Assembly (NCBI GenBank): GCA_963758025.1 | Contig: CAVWUA010000021.1 | Location: 50,490 to 114,489 of the forward strand | Length of the DNA: 64,000 nucleotides | From: CAVWUA01 sp963758025 | Lineage (GTDB): Bacteria; Planctomycetota; Planctomycetia; Isosphaerales; Isosphaeraceae | Direction of reading: 5' to 3' | Shown here: one piece after another, positions 27,668 to 36,819 of the stretch | How the letters are laid out: each line of letters opens with the position of its first letter | How positions within the stretch are numbered: the first letter of the stretch is position 1 | Made by a program: the position numbers and the translations under genes | Notes under the pieces: generated by a model | What the model saw: the letters and a program-made list of their open reading frames with translations, nothing else | What the model was told of the DNA's origin: nothing | The model's database searches: none

Positions 27668-27820
27668 GGATAAGGCTCCCGGATCGTCGGACGTCTCAAC
27701 GTATCGTAGCAAATGACAGGGCGTTTCGGGCGAATCCGTTCAAGCCGTCTCGCGGGGAGGTGGAGGTGCGCGTTAGGCTGGAGCGAACATCGCGCAGCCC
27801 CCCTGGAACCCGATCTGACG

Positions 27821-28990
27821 ATGAAGCTCAAGTATCAGCCCGAGGATTTCCGCGTCGAGGAGTTACCGCTCGTGACACCGGACGAGCGCGGGCGTTTCGC
27901 ATTCTACCGACTCCGCAAGCGGGGCATGGGGACCCCGGAAGTTCTCGAAGCCATTCGACGCCGCTGGAACCTTGCGGGAGCCCAGATCCACTATGGAGGC
28001 TTGAAGGACCGGCACGCGGAGACGGTCCAGTATCTGACGATTCTCAACGGTCCGAACCGGGTGCTCCGTGAGACCAGCTTCGCGCTCGAACCACTGGGGC
28101 GTCTGTCGCATCCGTATGGCCCGTCGCACTTTCGGGGTAACCGGTTCATCGTCGTCCTTCGCGACCTCACCGAATCCGAGTCCAGGAACGCTCGCCGCGT
28201 GTTGGATCAGATTCCTCATGACGGCTTGCCGAACTACTTCGACGACCAGCGATTCGGCTCCCTGGGGTTCGGCGGTGATTTCATCGCCGAGGCCTGGCTC
28301 AAGGGGGACCATGAACGCGCCTTGTTCCTGGCCATCGCTGAAGCGACTCCGATGGACCGTGCCAGTACCCGCAAGGAAAAAGTTCTGCTGAGGGAATTCT
28401 GGGGCCGCTGGGCCGAGGCCAAGGCCGCACTCGATCGCTCGCACGCCCGGAGCCTCGTGACCTATCTCGTCGACCATCCGACTGATTACCGAGGTGCGTT
28501 CGCCCGGCTCCGGCGCGATCTCCGCTCGATCTATTTCTCCGCTTACCAGAGTTTCCTCTGGAACCGGATACTCGCCCGCCTGATCGAGCAGGTCACGCGA
28601 CCGGATCAGCGCACCCTGATCGATTTCAAGGTCGGCCCGCTGCCTCTGCACAGGGATCTCACCACGGATCAAGCGCGCACGCTGACGGCCTCCCGCGTGC
28701 CACTTCCGGCGTCTCGAACCTCACTGCCGGAAGAAACCCTTGTGCGAGAGATCGCGCTGGAGGTGGTCCGGGAGCGCGGGCTGGAGTGGAACGATCTGCG
28801 AGTGAAGCATCTCAAGGACGTCTTCTTCTCGAAAGGATCGCGTCCCGCTCTATTTTTCCCGGATCATGTTTCTTCAAATGAGGCTGAGGACGAGTTCCAT
28901 CCGGGTCAGCGTAAAGTGGAACTGCAATTCGAGTTACCGAAAGGGGCCTACGCGACCCTGATCGTCAAGCGCGTGACGGAGGCGGCTTGA
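27821..28990 (+). CDS. truD: tRNA pseudouridine synthase D (TruD)
   Basis: 389 residues from ATG 27821 (MKLKYQPEDFRVEE, the usual TruD N-terminus). TruD converts U13 of tRNA to pseudouridine. The catalytic motif GGLKDRHAETVQ contains the nucleophile Asp (about residue 63). Other conserved segments are GNRFIVVLRDL, GLPNYFDDQRFGSLG, SAYQSFLWNRILARLI and LPKGAYATLIVKRV at the end. The total is close to the usual 350-390. The gene nearly abuts an RluA-type pseudouridine synthase downstream, so two RNA pseudouridylases are likely made from one transcript. Confidence 0.93.
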   Translation: MKLKYQPEDFRVEELPLVTPDERGRFAFYRLRKRGMGTPEVLEAIRRRWNLAGAQIHYGGLKDRHAETVQYLTILNGPNRVLRETSFALEPLGRLSHPYGPSHFRGNRFIVVLRDLTESESRNARRVLDQIPHDGLPNYFDDQRFGSLGFGGDFIAEAWLKGDHERALFLAIAEATPMDRASTRKEKVLLREFWGRWAEAKAALDRSHARSLVTYLVDHPTDYRGAFARLRRDLRSIYFSAYQSFLWNRILARLIEQVTRPDQRTLIDFKVGPLPLHRDLTTDQARTLTASRVPLPASRTSLPEETLVREIALEVVRERGLEWNDLRVKHLKDVFFSKGSRPALFFPDHVSSNEAEDEFHPGQRKVELQFELPKGAYATLIVKRVTEAA

Positions 28991-28995
28991 TTCCG

Positions 28996-29694
28996 ATGGT
29001 GGAGATCCTCTACGAGGACAATCACCTGCTCGCCCTGAACAAGCCAGCGGGCTTGCTGACCCAGGGAGATATGACTGGCGAGCTAACCCTGCTTGACTGG
29101 GCGGCCGACGATCTGAGACGTCGTTACGACAAGCCGGGAAACGTCTATCTCGGCCTGGTTCATCGACTCGACCAGCCGGTCTCCGGTGTCGTCTTGCTGG
29201 CAAAAACAAGCAAGGCCGCGTCGAGGCTCTCGGAGCAATTCCGCAAGGGGGACGTGGTGAAACGTTACCTGGCCATCGTTGAGGGGGTGGTGGGAGAGGA
29301 TGCCGGCGAATGGACCGACACGTTGCGGAAGGATGCCGGTCAGAACGTGGTGGAAGTGGTTCCTCCCGGCTCATTGGGAGGCAAGGATGCCCGGCTCGAA
29401 TACCGGGTTCTGGAGAGAGAGGCGGGCAAAACGTCTCTCGAACTCTTACCGAAGACCGGGCGAAGCCATCAGCTCAGGGTGCAGCTTGCCTCAAGGGGGT
29501 TTCCCATCCTGGGCGATCGAAAATATGGGTCACGATCCATTGTACGCGCATCGGATGGTGGATTACGGATCGCGTTACATGCGAGCGAATTGACGATCAC
29601 TCACCCGACGCGTCGCGAATCGCTTTCACTGGTTGCGCCGGTGCCGGCAGACTGGCCCGGACGAGGCTTCGGACATTCAACGCGGAACGGCTGA
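28996..29694 (+). CDS. RluA-family pseudouridine synthase
   Basis: A 232-residue RluA/RluC/RluD-type enzyme acting on rRNA or tRNA. The catalytic motif HRLDQPVSGVVLLAKTSKAA carries the nucleophile Asp (about residue 59). LNKPAGLLTQGD near the N-terminus and LELLPKTGRSHQLRVQLASRGFPILGDRKYG near the C-terminus are canonical. No S4 domain is present at the N-terminus, so it belongs to the short class. The ATG at 28996 lies 5 bases after the truD stop; an in-frame TTG at 28987 overlaps the truD stop. The 3' end overlaps the convergent lipoprotein gene by 98 bases. Confidence 0.9.
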   Translation: MVEILYEDNHLLALNKPAGLLTQGDMTGELTLLDWAADDLRRRYDKPGNVYLGLVHRLDQPVSGVVLLAKTSKAASRLSEQFRKGDVVKRYLAIVEGVVGEDAGEWTDTLRKDAGQNVVEVVPPGSLGGKDARLEYRVLEREAGKTSLELLPKTGRSHQLRVQLASRGFPILGDRKYGSRSIVRASDGGLRIALHASELTITHPTRRESLSLVAPVPADWPGRGFGHSTRNG

Positions 29695-31141
29695 AGTACG
29701 CCAGCGGGACACCCAGCCCGGTCAGAATCAACGCGGCATAGGGCCGCCAGGCGGTCGGGTCTTGAGCGACGACCGTGGCCTCCTCGGTCCGGCTCGAAAG
29801 CGTGGGCAGGATCGCGGCGGCGGCCTTCTTCAAGGATTCCAGGTCGAGCGAGGTCTGAGGTTTCTGCTCAACCTGGACGGGAGGAGGATTCTGAGGCTGA
29901 TCCACGTCCGGTGCGGGGGTCGCCGCGGGGCTCGGCTCCTCAGGGCGCACGGGGGCTTCCGCCGGCTTCGGCTTGAGGCGATCGAGATAGGCTGTCGCGG
30001 CCAGCCAGTACGGCGTGTCGATCGGACCGAGTTCCTTCACCTCACTCAGCGCCGCTTGCTCATCGTCGTGATCGACGGTGACCTGCTTGACATACCAGAG
30101 CGCCGCGGCTCTTGAGCCGTCCGAATCGAAGAAGAAGAGCGGGCGATTGTCCGCCTCGCTGAGTTCGGCGTAGAAGCGATCCAGATTGGCCTGATTGAAG
30201 GAGTCAGCGGTGATTGGAAGCAAAACATAACGGATACCCGCACGCTGGGCGGCGGGGACATCTTCCGGCGGAATCTCGGAGGGTTGTCGCAAGTCGATCG
30301 CGGTCTTGTATCCATGCTCGGCCAGGAACGCCCATCCGGCATCCGTCGGGCGGCTGCCCGCGGCCACCTGAAGATCAACCACCTTGAACCGAGCAAAACC
30401 CGGTGCCACGCTGGCCGGCGTCTCGGAAGTCGATGCCGCGACGGGAACCGGGACGGCCGGACCAGCCGGTTGGCTCTCAGCCGGAGCTGCCGCGTTGCCA
30501 GACGCGGTTTCGGCGGGAGGTGGTGTGATGGCCGCCGCTTCATCTTCCGTCTCTTGCGGATTCACGCTCGCGGTGAGCGGGGGAAGATCGAGGAGAGGAT
30601 CGGCTGCCTCGGGGGCCACCCCCGCAGCCGGCCTTCCGGCCGGCTCGGAGGTGACCAGGGTCCCGGAGGGGGGACCAAGGCGGGACGTGGTCGTCCCGCC
30701 TTTCGGTTTGTATGCCTCGTACAAGGTCTTCCGGTTGGCCGAGGTGGCCTGGCCGGATGTCGGCGCCGTGGACGCTTCGGGGATCGCTTCCAGCGACGGC
30801 ACGGTGTCAATCGGCCCAGGGCCCGGAATCACGGCATCCGCGGGTGGCGGCATGACGATGGGTGCCCCTTCGATCGGGACGCCCTCATAGATCGGCTCGC
30901 AGGAATTCACCACGGGTGGGCGGTGAAACAGTTTCTCGCGCAGACGGCAGTTCTGGAAGAGGCCACCGCAACGGCCAAAGCCGTTGCCGCAATCCCCGAC
31001 GCCGAACTGGGCGCATCCCCCGAAGGCCAGTGCCGTCAGGGCCAGCGCCACCAGGCCGAGGCGATTGACTGCCGGACGGTGACGGACAGGGGGAGCGCCC
31101 CGACCGAAACCGCCGTTTCGGAATCGTTTCAACGTGAACAT
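29597..31141 (-). CDS. Lipoprotein with Ala/Pro-rich region and a Cys-less dual-specificity-phosphatase-like domain
   Basis: ATG 31141 follows GGAGG. The N-terminus LGLVALALTALAFGGCAQFG ends in a lipobox (A-F-G-G-C), so the protein is probably lipid-anchored. Residues about 70-250 are Pro/Ala-rich and disordered. Residues about 260-390 resemble the DUF442/dual-specificity phosphatase fold: LAEHGYKTAIDLRQPSE, ERAGIRYVLLPI-like (here QRAGIRYVLLPI), and PLFFFDSDGSRAAALWY in place of the P-loop HCxxGxRS. The catalytic Cys position is Asp, so it should be a pseudophosphatase. A C-terminal hydrophobic stretch (AALILTGLGVPLAYF) could be a membrane helix. Function unknown; a ligand-binding or scaffolding role is possible. 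Confidence 0.7.
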   Translation of the reverse strand: MFTLKRFRNGGFGRGAPPVRHRPAVNRLGLVALALTALAFGGCAQFGVGDCGNGFGRCGGLFQNCRLREKLFHRPPVVNSCEPIYEGVPIEGAPIVMPPPADAVIPGPGPIDTVPSLEAIPEASTAPTSGQATSANRKTLYEAYKPKGGTTTSRLGPPSGTLVTSEPAGRPAAGVAPEAADPLLDLPPLTASVNPQETEDEAAAITPPPAETASGNAAAPAESQPAGPAVPVPVAASTSETPASVAPGFARFKVVDLQVAAGSRPTDAGWAFLAEHGYKTAIDLRQPSEIPPEDVPAAQRAGIRYVLLPITADSFNQANLDRFYAELSEADNRPLFFFDSDGSRAAALWYVKQVTVDHDDEQAALSEVKELGPIDTPYWLAATAYLDRLKPKPAEAPVRPEEPSPAATPAPDVDQPQNPPPVQVEQKPQTSLDLESLKKAAAAILPTLSSRTEEATVVAQDPTAWRPYAALILTGLGVPLAYFSRSALNVRSLVRASLPAPAQPVKAIRDASGE

Positions 31142-31690
31142 GGTCAGTATCCTCCGGTCTCGTGACACCGCGCCGAGCGTTCCCAACTCCCCCGGTCTCT
31201 CCCCGGTTCGAGCATCCGCGCAGCGGACGAGAAGCGGGGTACAAGATCGCCGGAGTCGCTGGTGACAGCGCCCAGACGAATCCGCCGCGATTGCCCAAGG
31301 ACCGTGAGGCCGAACTCCGGAGATCGACCTACACCGGCGCAAATCTGTTGGCGATCGCGCATGGGATTGTCCCGAGGGAGGTCAAGAATCGGGACGCTCA
31401 TGGGTGTCAACTCATAAGGTGGCATCTCATCCCCTGACTGCCTGCGGAGGAAGATCCTCCTCAGGTTCGACATCGGTCAGACGAGGTTTCACGATCCTCC
31501 TTGGCGGAGGTCCGAGAACCGGTCAGCCCGAGGAGATTACGGCCGCTCCGGATTGGCCGTCGCTGAAACTTAGCCGATGATCGGCCGGTTGCAAAAAAAC
31601 AGGTGCGGTTTCTAAAATGTTCCTGTCCCCAGACCGGCGAAAGCCCTCCAATGTCTCCGCACCTCTTTCCTCGACGGAATAACCCGCATC
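31142..31690. other. Intergenic region with hairpins between divergent genes
   Basis: No convincing gene is seen. The lipoprotein gene leaves to the left and the glycosyltransferase gene to the right, so promoters of both should lie here. A perfect hairpin, GGAGGA-AGA-TCCTCC, is at 31446-31460, and another stem, CCTCC-TTGGC-GGAGG, at 31496-31510. An A7 run at about 31593-31599 follows a GGCCGG-containing segment. I cannot assign a promoter with confidence. Confidence 0.4.
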
Positions 31691-33058
31691 ATGCCGGAGC
31701 CTGCACTGACTCCAGAACAGCTCAACTGGTGTCCCCCCACCTGGCTCCTCGCGGTACTTGTTCCGATCGTCGCGATTGGGGTGTTCGCGTATGACCTGAG
31801 TGGCGAACCTCCTTTTGTGGATGAATGGGCTTATATCTCCCAGGCGTATTTCGCCGATATTTTCTTCCAGAGGGACAATCCGGGCTGGCTTGAATATCCG
31901 GCTTACGATCTTCCGCCCCTGCCGAAATATCTGATCGGACTCTCCTTACATGTGGCCGGTTACCCGCTGCCACCCCGTTCGGATGCGCGCGCCTGGTACC
32001 GGGACAATTCGCGGACGTTCGGCCCGCCCGGGATGCTTCTAGCGGCGCGCTGGCCGTCGGTGATTTTCGGGGCATTGGGGTGCCTGGCCGTTTTCTCGAT
32101 CGGAACGATGCTTACCGATCGCCGCGTCGGCGTCTGCGCGGCGGTGTTGCTGATGGCGAATCCCCTTTACCGGTTGCACGCGCGGCGGGCGATGTCCGAC
32201 GTTCCGGCTGAGGCGCTGATTCTTGCCACGATCGCGGTCGGACTCTTCGTCTGGCGGAGCGTGCTCAGTGGACGGATACGGGCGGCGGGGGCTCTGTCCC
32301 TGGGGGTGCTGGCGGGACTTTTTGGTGGACTGGCGGTCCTGGCCAAGCTGAACGGGGCGCTGGGACTGATGACGCTCGGTGCATGGGTGGTGCTGGCCTG
32401 GTTCGTCTGTCACCGCGCCTTCCGTCGCGCAATCCTCATCACGGGAGCCACGACGGTCGCGGGTGTCGTGGCCTTCGGGGTTTTCGTCCTGCTCAACCCG
32501 TTCATGACGGCCGATCCCGAGCACCCCCGGACCGCGGAGATGGCATCGCTGAAACAGTTAGACCTCTGGCAGCGGGCGGACTTTCTCCGCGAATTCCGCG
32601 TGTCGGTGTCGAAGCGCGGCCAGAAGATCTTTCCCAAGGATGCCCTGACCACGATTCCGGAGAAATTCTCGGCGGTCGCCGTACAAGGGTTTGGACGGTT
32701 CGGGCTGTTCGGTCGAAAGCGATTCGATCCGATCAAAAAGATCTGGTGGTTTGATTCGACTCGTCGCTACGACTGGGCGCAGGACGCCGGGATCGTGCTC
32801 TGGGCCCCCTGGGTCCTGGCGGGAATGATCTGGAAGGTGGTGCGAGGAGGCCGTCAGTTCCGTCAAGGCGATCCGCCGCTGGCCTGGGCCTTGCTCGCTC
32901 AGGTCGCGGTGGCGTATGTGACGGTGTCGCTGTTCATCCCGCTGGCCTGGGACCGATATTTTATCTCGCTTCAGGCCAGTTCGTGCCTGCTCGCGGCGAG
33001 TGTCGCCGTGGCCGGCGTGGATGCGTTGCTTCGGCTTCGCAGGATGGGGGAGGGGTGA
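31691..33058 (+). CDS. GT39-like (PMT/ArnT type) membrane glycosyltransferase
   Basis: A 455-residue polytopic membrane protein. After TM1 (LLAVLVPIVAIGVFAYDL) comes the first extracytoplasmic loop with FVDEWAYISQAYF, the acidic D-E pair that serves as the catalytic/metal site in GT-C enzymes such as PMT and ArnT. The next region, LARWPSVIFGALGCLAVFSIGTMLTDRR (here AARWPSV) followed by LLMANPLYRLHARRAMSDVPAEAL, is typical of the PMT_2 family. Members transfer sugars from polyprenyl phosphates to proteins or lipids in the periplasm. The next gene encodes a related multi-pass protein, 4 bases downstream. Confidence 0.78.
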   Translation: MPEPALTPEQLNWCPPTWLLAVLVPIVAIGVFAYDLSGEPPFVDEWAYISQAYFADIFFQRDNPGWLEYPAYDLPPLPKYLIGLSLHVAGYPLPPRSDARAWYRDNSRTFGPPGMLLAARWPSVIFGALGCLAVFSIGTMLTDRRVGVCAAVLLMANPLYRLHARRAMSDVPAEALILATIAVGLFVWRSVLSGRIRAAGALSLGVLAGLFGGLAVLAKLNGALGLMTLGAWVVLAWFVCHRAFRRAILITGATTVAGVVAFGVFVLLNPFMTADPEHPRTAEMASLKQLDLWQRADFLREFRVSVSKRGQKIFPKDALTTIPEKFSAVAVQGFGRFGLFGRKRFDPIKKIWWFDSTRRYDWAQDAGIVLWAPWVLAGMIWKVVRGGRQFRQGDPPLAWALLAQVAVAYVTVSLFIPLAWDRYFISLQASSCLLAASVAVAGVDALLRLRRMGEG

Positions 33059-33062
33059 GTCC

Positions 33063-34532
33063 ATGTCTCTCCACCCTCGGATGACCATGCCCCTCGGCGT
33101 GTTCGTCATCCTCCTTTCAAGCTACGCGTTTTTCTGGCATGCGCGGGACTGGAATATTTCCAGCCGCCTGATGCTGACCTATGCGCTGGCCGATCGTGGG
33201 ACGGTTCTCATCAACGGTCTGGAAGATCATACGCGCGATCGAGCGCGGATCGGTTCACGGTTCTACAGTGATAAATCCCCGGGATTGTCGCTGTTCGCGG
33301 TGCCGCCCTATTTGCTGGCCCGAACCGCGTTCGGCCTTCCCCACCACCCGTTGAACCGGCGCGGTGAGGGCTTCACCCACTGGCCGGCGGATTACTGGAT
33401 CACGCTGGCGACCTCGGGCCTGGCCACGGCACTGACCGGAAGCCTCCTCGTTCTTCTGGCGTTTCAACTCGGTTGCGGCCCCCGGCGTTCTGCGCTGGTT
33501 GGCTTATCCTACGGCCTGGCCACCCCGGCTTACGTGTACGCCACGCTCGCCTACGGGCATCAGGTCACGGCCTTTCTGCTTCTGGGTTCCTACTCTCTGA
33601 TCCAGGGTGCCGCTTCGAAGAATCATCAGCTTGTTCGATTCGGTCTCGCGGGGTTTCTGGCGTCGTATGCTGTCGTCGTGGAACTTCAGGTTGGCCCCGT
33701 CGCCGCGATTCTCGGCGCGTACGTGCTGACCCTCGTTGTGCTCCGCAAGATCCGTGCGAATGCGATCCTCGCGTTTGTTCTGGGGGGGCTCCTGCCGGCC
33801 TTGATCTTGCTCGGTTACAACCTGTATGCCTTCGGATCTCCGCTGGACATGGGCTACTTTCATGAAGACATCCAGCAGTTCGCGGAGGTCCACTCGGCAC
33901 GGAACCCGCTGGGCGTGCGTCCTCCGGACTGGAGCAAGGCTTTGCCGTTGATCTGGGGGCGATATCGGGGTCTCTTTTTCTACGCACCCATCGCGATGCT
34001 GGCGGTCCCCGGCTGGATTGTCTTGCTCGGCAGGAGATCGTGGATGTCGCTGATTGTCTCTCTGACGGTGTGCCTGGCCGTCTTCCTCGTCAACCTGAGC
34101 TATCCCGAATGGACGGGAGGATGGTCCACGGGACCTCGGCTCCTCGTGCCCATGTTGCCGTTCCTGATGCTTCCCGTCGCGGCCTTCCTGGCCTGGGGAG
34201 GTCGTGGGGCGACATTTTTGGCCAGCCTGCTGGGTCTGGCGGGCGGCCTCCTGATGCTTCTCTGCCAAGGGGCCGGGGCACGGTTCCCGCAGAACCTCCC
34301 CGATCCGCTCGTTCAGATGATCCTGCCCATCTGGAGACGAGGAGGTCCGTTCGCGCGGAACCTTGTCTCGGAAGGCGCTCCCAGGTGGGTGGGATCGCTC
34401 GACCCTTCCGGACGCTGGATGCAGTTCGCCCCCCTGGTTCTCGCTCAGTTCCTCGCGATCGGTGGTCTGCTTCTGGTGCGGTCGCGGAAGGCGGGATCAC
34501 CGACGTCCCAGAATGCTCCGTCACGCGGCTGA
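33063..34532 (+). CDS. Polytopic membrane protein, putative GT-C glycosyltransferase
   Basis: A 489-residue protein with about 11 membrane segments from ATG 33063. The loop YALADRGTVLINGLEDHTRDRARIGSRFYSDKSPGLSLFAVPPYLL is a recurring motif of planctomycete and acidobacterial putative glycosyltransferases. YGLATPAYVYATLAYGHQ, YNLYAFGSPLDMGYFHE and SYPEWTGGWSTGPRLLVPMLPF also fit that family. It starts 4 bases after the preceding GT39-like gene, so they form an operon, probably for decoration of an envelope glycan. The 3' end overlaps the convergent GT9 gene by 12 bases. Confidence 0.72.
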   Translation: MSLHPRMTMPLGVFVILLSSYAFFWHARDWNISSRLMLTYALADRGTVLINGLEDHTRDRARIGSRFYSDKSPGLSLFAVPPYLLARTAFGLPHHPLNRRGEGFTHWPADYWITLATSGLATALTGSLLVLLAFQLGCGPRRSALVGLSYGLATPAYVYATLAYGHQVTAFLLLGSYSLIQGAASKNHQLVRFGLAGFLASYAVVVELQVGPVAAILGAYVLTLVVLRKIRANAILAFVLGGLLPALILLGYNLYAFGSPLDMGYFHEDIQQFAEVHSARNPLGVRPPDWSKALPLIWGRYRGLFFYAPIAMLAVPGWIVLLGRRSWMSLIVSLTVCLAVFLVNLSYPEWTGGWSTGPRLLVPMLPFLMLPVAAFLAWGGRGATFLASLLGLAGGLLMLLCQGAGARFPQNLPDPLVQMILPIWRRGGPFARNLVSEGAPRWVGSLDPSGRWMQFAPLVLAQFLAIGGLLLVRSRKAGSPTSQNAPSRG

Positions 34533-35591
34533 CTGACGATCGGAGACGCAGATCCGGAGAAGTTCCCTCACCGTCGGCCAGACCTTGGCGGGGGTCAGTT
34601 CGGACATGCACTCCATTCGATCGCACTTCTGGAGATAACTCCCCGCGCACCACACACGGGATCGGACGGCAGCAGCCCTCGGACCGTAAGGCCCATTCAG
34701 GTCGGGAGAGGTGCAGGTATAAACGCCGACCACGCGGGCACCGGCGGCGGTCGCCAGGTGGAGGGGACCGGTATCGTTGGAGAGAACGAGGTCGCAGTTG
34801 GCGGCGAGGGCGGCCAACCGCGGCAAGGTCGTCGCGCCGCAGAGGTCGAGAACGGGTCGCGGGTGCAAGCTCGCCCGCAGGGCGTCCACCAGCGGGCGAT
34901 CCTCGGGGGCACCCACGGCGATCAGGCTCGCGCCGAACTCCTCGACGGCCCGCCGCGCGATGGCGGCGAAGTGTTCGGGAGGCCAGCGTTTCGTCACCCA
35001 GCGCGCACCGACGTTCAGGATGAGCCTGGGGAACGAACAATCCGCCAGAACGGTTTTGGCCCAGTGGCGATCCTCTTCGGTCATCGCCGCGACAAAGCGA
35101 GGGTGGCTTGTGTCGGCTCCGAACGCGCGGGCGACCGTCAGAAGACGATCCACGGCGTGCTGTTCGGTCATCGGAACCCGGTGTGTGTAGAAGCGGGTCG
35201 CTCCTTCGCGCGCATCGGCGAGGCCAACCCGGACCGGCGCTCCCGTGGCCGCGGTCATCAGTCCCGATCGAAGTAACCCCTGGAGATCGATCGTGAGATC
35301 AAACCGCCGGGTTCTCAAGGTTCTCAGGAAGCGGCCCGCGTCGATCAGACCTTTCGCCGTCGGCCGGATTCCCTGTCGGTCGAACGGAATGATCTCGTCG
35401 ATCAGCGGATGTCCGTCCACCAACCCGCGCAGATTCTGATTAATTACCCAGGAAAAATGGGCGGACGGCCATAAGTCCCGGAGCGCGGCGAGCGTCGGGA
35501 AGGCGTTGGTGACATCCCCCAGAGCGCTTGGCTTGATCCAGCAGACGCGCCTTGGGCACAGACCCGGCAACGCGATGGAAGGTCTTGGCAT
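34521..35591 (-). CDS. Glycosyltransferase family 9 (heptosyltransferase-like)
   Basis: A 356-residue GT9 protein. The N-terminal WIKPSALGDVTNAFPTLAALRDLWP segment with the S-x-L-G-D motif, FDLTIDLQGLLRSGLM, LNVGARWVTKRWPPEHFA, and NCDLVLSNDTGPLHLATAAGARVVGVY (donor site D-T-G-P-x-H) are all diagnostic of the WaaC/WaaF family. These transfer heptose or related sugars in lipopolysaccharide core synthesis. It would act at the cytoplasmic face. The end is Cys-rich (CAGSYLQKCDRMECM), a feature seen in GT9 enzymes. Together with the two GT-C-like genes it suggests a surface glycan locus. The start codon lies at 35591 (MPRPSIALPG). Confidence 0.9.
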   Translation of the reverse strand: MPRPSIALPGLCPRRVCWIKPSALGDVTNAFPTLAALRDLWPSAHFSWVINQNLRGLVDGHPLIDEIIPFDRQGIRPTAKGLIDAGRFLRTLRTRRFDLTIDLQGLLRSGLMTAATGAPVRVGLADAREGATRFYTHRVPMTEQHAVDRLLTVARAFGADTSHPRFVAAMTEEDRHWAKTVLADCSFPRLILNVGARWVTKRWPPEHFAAIARRAVEEFGASLIAVGAPEDRPLVDALRASLHPRPVLDLCGATTLPRLAALAANCDLVLSNDTGPLHLATAAGARVVGVYTCTSPDLNGPYGPRAAAVRSRVWCAGSYLQKCDRMECMSELTPAKVWPTVRELLRICVSDRQSAA

Positions 35592-35723
35592 CGTCGAGGG
35601 AACTCCCTTTCCCCGATAAGTTCGAGCCTCGACATCTTAGTCCCCCGCAGAACCTTCCGCAACGTCAAGCCCCACGCGGAACCGCGCCTGGCATCATATC
35701 CGCGAGAGTCTCGACTCCGGTAT

Positions 35724-35742
35724 GATTCCTATTAGAGGAATC
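35724..35742. repeat. Perfect 7-bp inverted repeat upstream of the hydrolase gene
   Basis: GATTCCT (35724-35730) and AGGAATC (35736-35742) flank the AT-rich spacer ATTAG, 21 bases before the hydrolase start. Position and symmetry suit an operator or an RNA hairpin in the 5' leader. No matching regulator gene is adjacent, so the role is inferred only. Confidence 0.4.
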
Positions 35743-35763
35743 GAGGACAGAGACGGAGTGTGA

Positions 35764-36735
35764 GTGCGACCAATGATGAATGCATTTTTAGTATGTATCG
35801 GCCTGATCTCCTGTGGCTTGGAGACCGGGGAGGTCACCTTCCGACCTTCGGCGGCGGAAGCTGAGGTCCCCGAGCGATTTCGGCTGGAGGAGGCCACGTT
35901 CTGGTATCGTTGCCAGCCGTTGCGGGAAACCGAGAATTTCACGGTGACCGCCGTCCGTTTTCCCTCGCCGCTGGAGAGTCCCGACCCGGCGAATAACGTG
36001 ATTTACGCCGAATACTTCCAGCCGAAAGGGGCCGGGAGGCGGCCCGCGGTGGTCGTGCTGCACATCCTGGGGGCGGATTTCGCGTTGTCACGATACCTCG
36101 CGGCGCGGCTGGCCGACCGGGGCGTCGCGGCCCTCTTCATGCAACTCCCTTACTACGGCGAGCGTCGCCCGGAGGGAAGTTCGAAGCGTTTTCTCTCGGC
36201 GGACATCGAACGTTCGATGCGGTCCATGCGACAAGGGGTTTGCGATGTCCGACGGGCCGCCGCCTGGCTGTCGAGCCGTCCGGAGGTCGATCCCGAGAAG
36301 GTGGGGGTCGCGGGCATCAGCCTGGGAGGCATTGTCTCCGCGGTGGCGACCGCGGTCGATCCGCGGATCAATCGCGCCGCGTTGTTGCTGGCGGGGGGTG
36401 GATTGGCGGACATTCTCTGGGACATGCCCGAAGCGGAGGCGGCGCGTTACCGCCGGCAATGGATCGAGGCGGGACGCACCAAGGAGGACCTGAAACTCCT
36501 GACGACCCCGTACGATCCCTTGACCTATGCCCACCGTCTGGCAGGGAAGCGGTTGATGATGATCGCGGGTACGGCGGATGAAGTCATCCCTCCCGACGCG
36601 GCGCGTGCCTTGTGGCGGGCCGCGGGACAGCCGGAGATCCTCTGGTACGACTGCGGTCATTATTCGTCCGCCGGATTTCTCCTGCCCGCCCTACGAAAGA
36701 CCGTCGAATTCTTCGCCGCCGAAGTTCCGAGATAA
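35764..36735 (+). CDS. Exported alpha/beta hydrolase (dienelactone hydrolase/acetylxylan-esterase type)
   Basis: 323 residues from GTG 35764; ATGs at 35773 and 35776 are alternative starts. A short hydrophobic N-terminus (MMNAFLVCIGLISCGLE) may be a signal. The alpha/beta hydrolase core is complete: the oxyanion region VVVLHILGADF, nucleophile motif GISLGG (Ser), the acid in MIAGTADEVIPP (Asp) and the catalytic His in YDCGHYSS. Residues about 160-175 (RSMRQGVCDVRRAAAWLSSRPEVDPEKVGV) are typical of the DLH/AB-hydrolase group. It probably cleaves ester bonds of small or polymeric carbohydrates. It is followed 84 bases downstream by the desulforedoxin-like pair, with no evident functional link. 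Confidence 0.8.
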   Translation: MRPMMNAFLVCIGLISCGLETGEVTFRPSAAEAEVPERFRLEEATFWYRCQPLRETENFTVTAVRFPSPLESPDPANNVIYAEYFQPKGAGRRPAVVVLHILGADFALSRYLAARLADRGVAALFMQLPYYGERRPEGSSKRFLSADIERSMRSMRQGVCDVRRAAAWLSSRPEVDPEKVGVAGISLGGIVSAVATAVDPRINRAALLLAGGGLADILWDMPEAEAARYRRQWIEAGRTKEDLKLLTTPYDPLTYAHRLAGKRLMMIAGTADEVIPPDAARALWRAAGQPEILWYDCGHYSSAGFLLPALRKTVEFFAAEVPR

Positions 36736-36819
36736 TGCCTCTCCAGGGGTCCGGATTTTGCGTGATCGTTTCGAATTACGAGTCGATCCCTCATACCTGG
36801 ACCGTGAAGGAACACCGGC

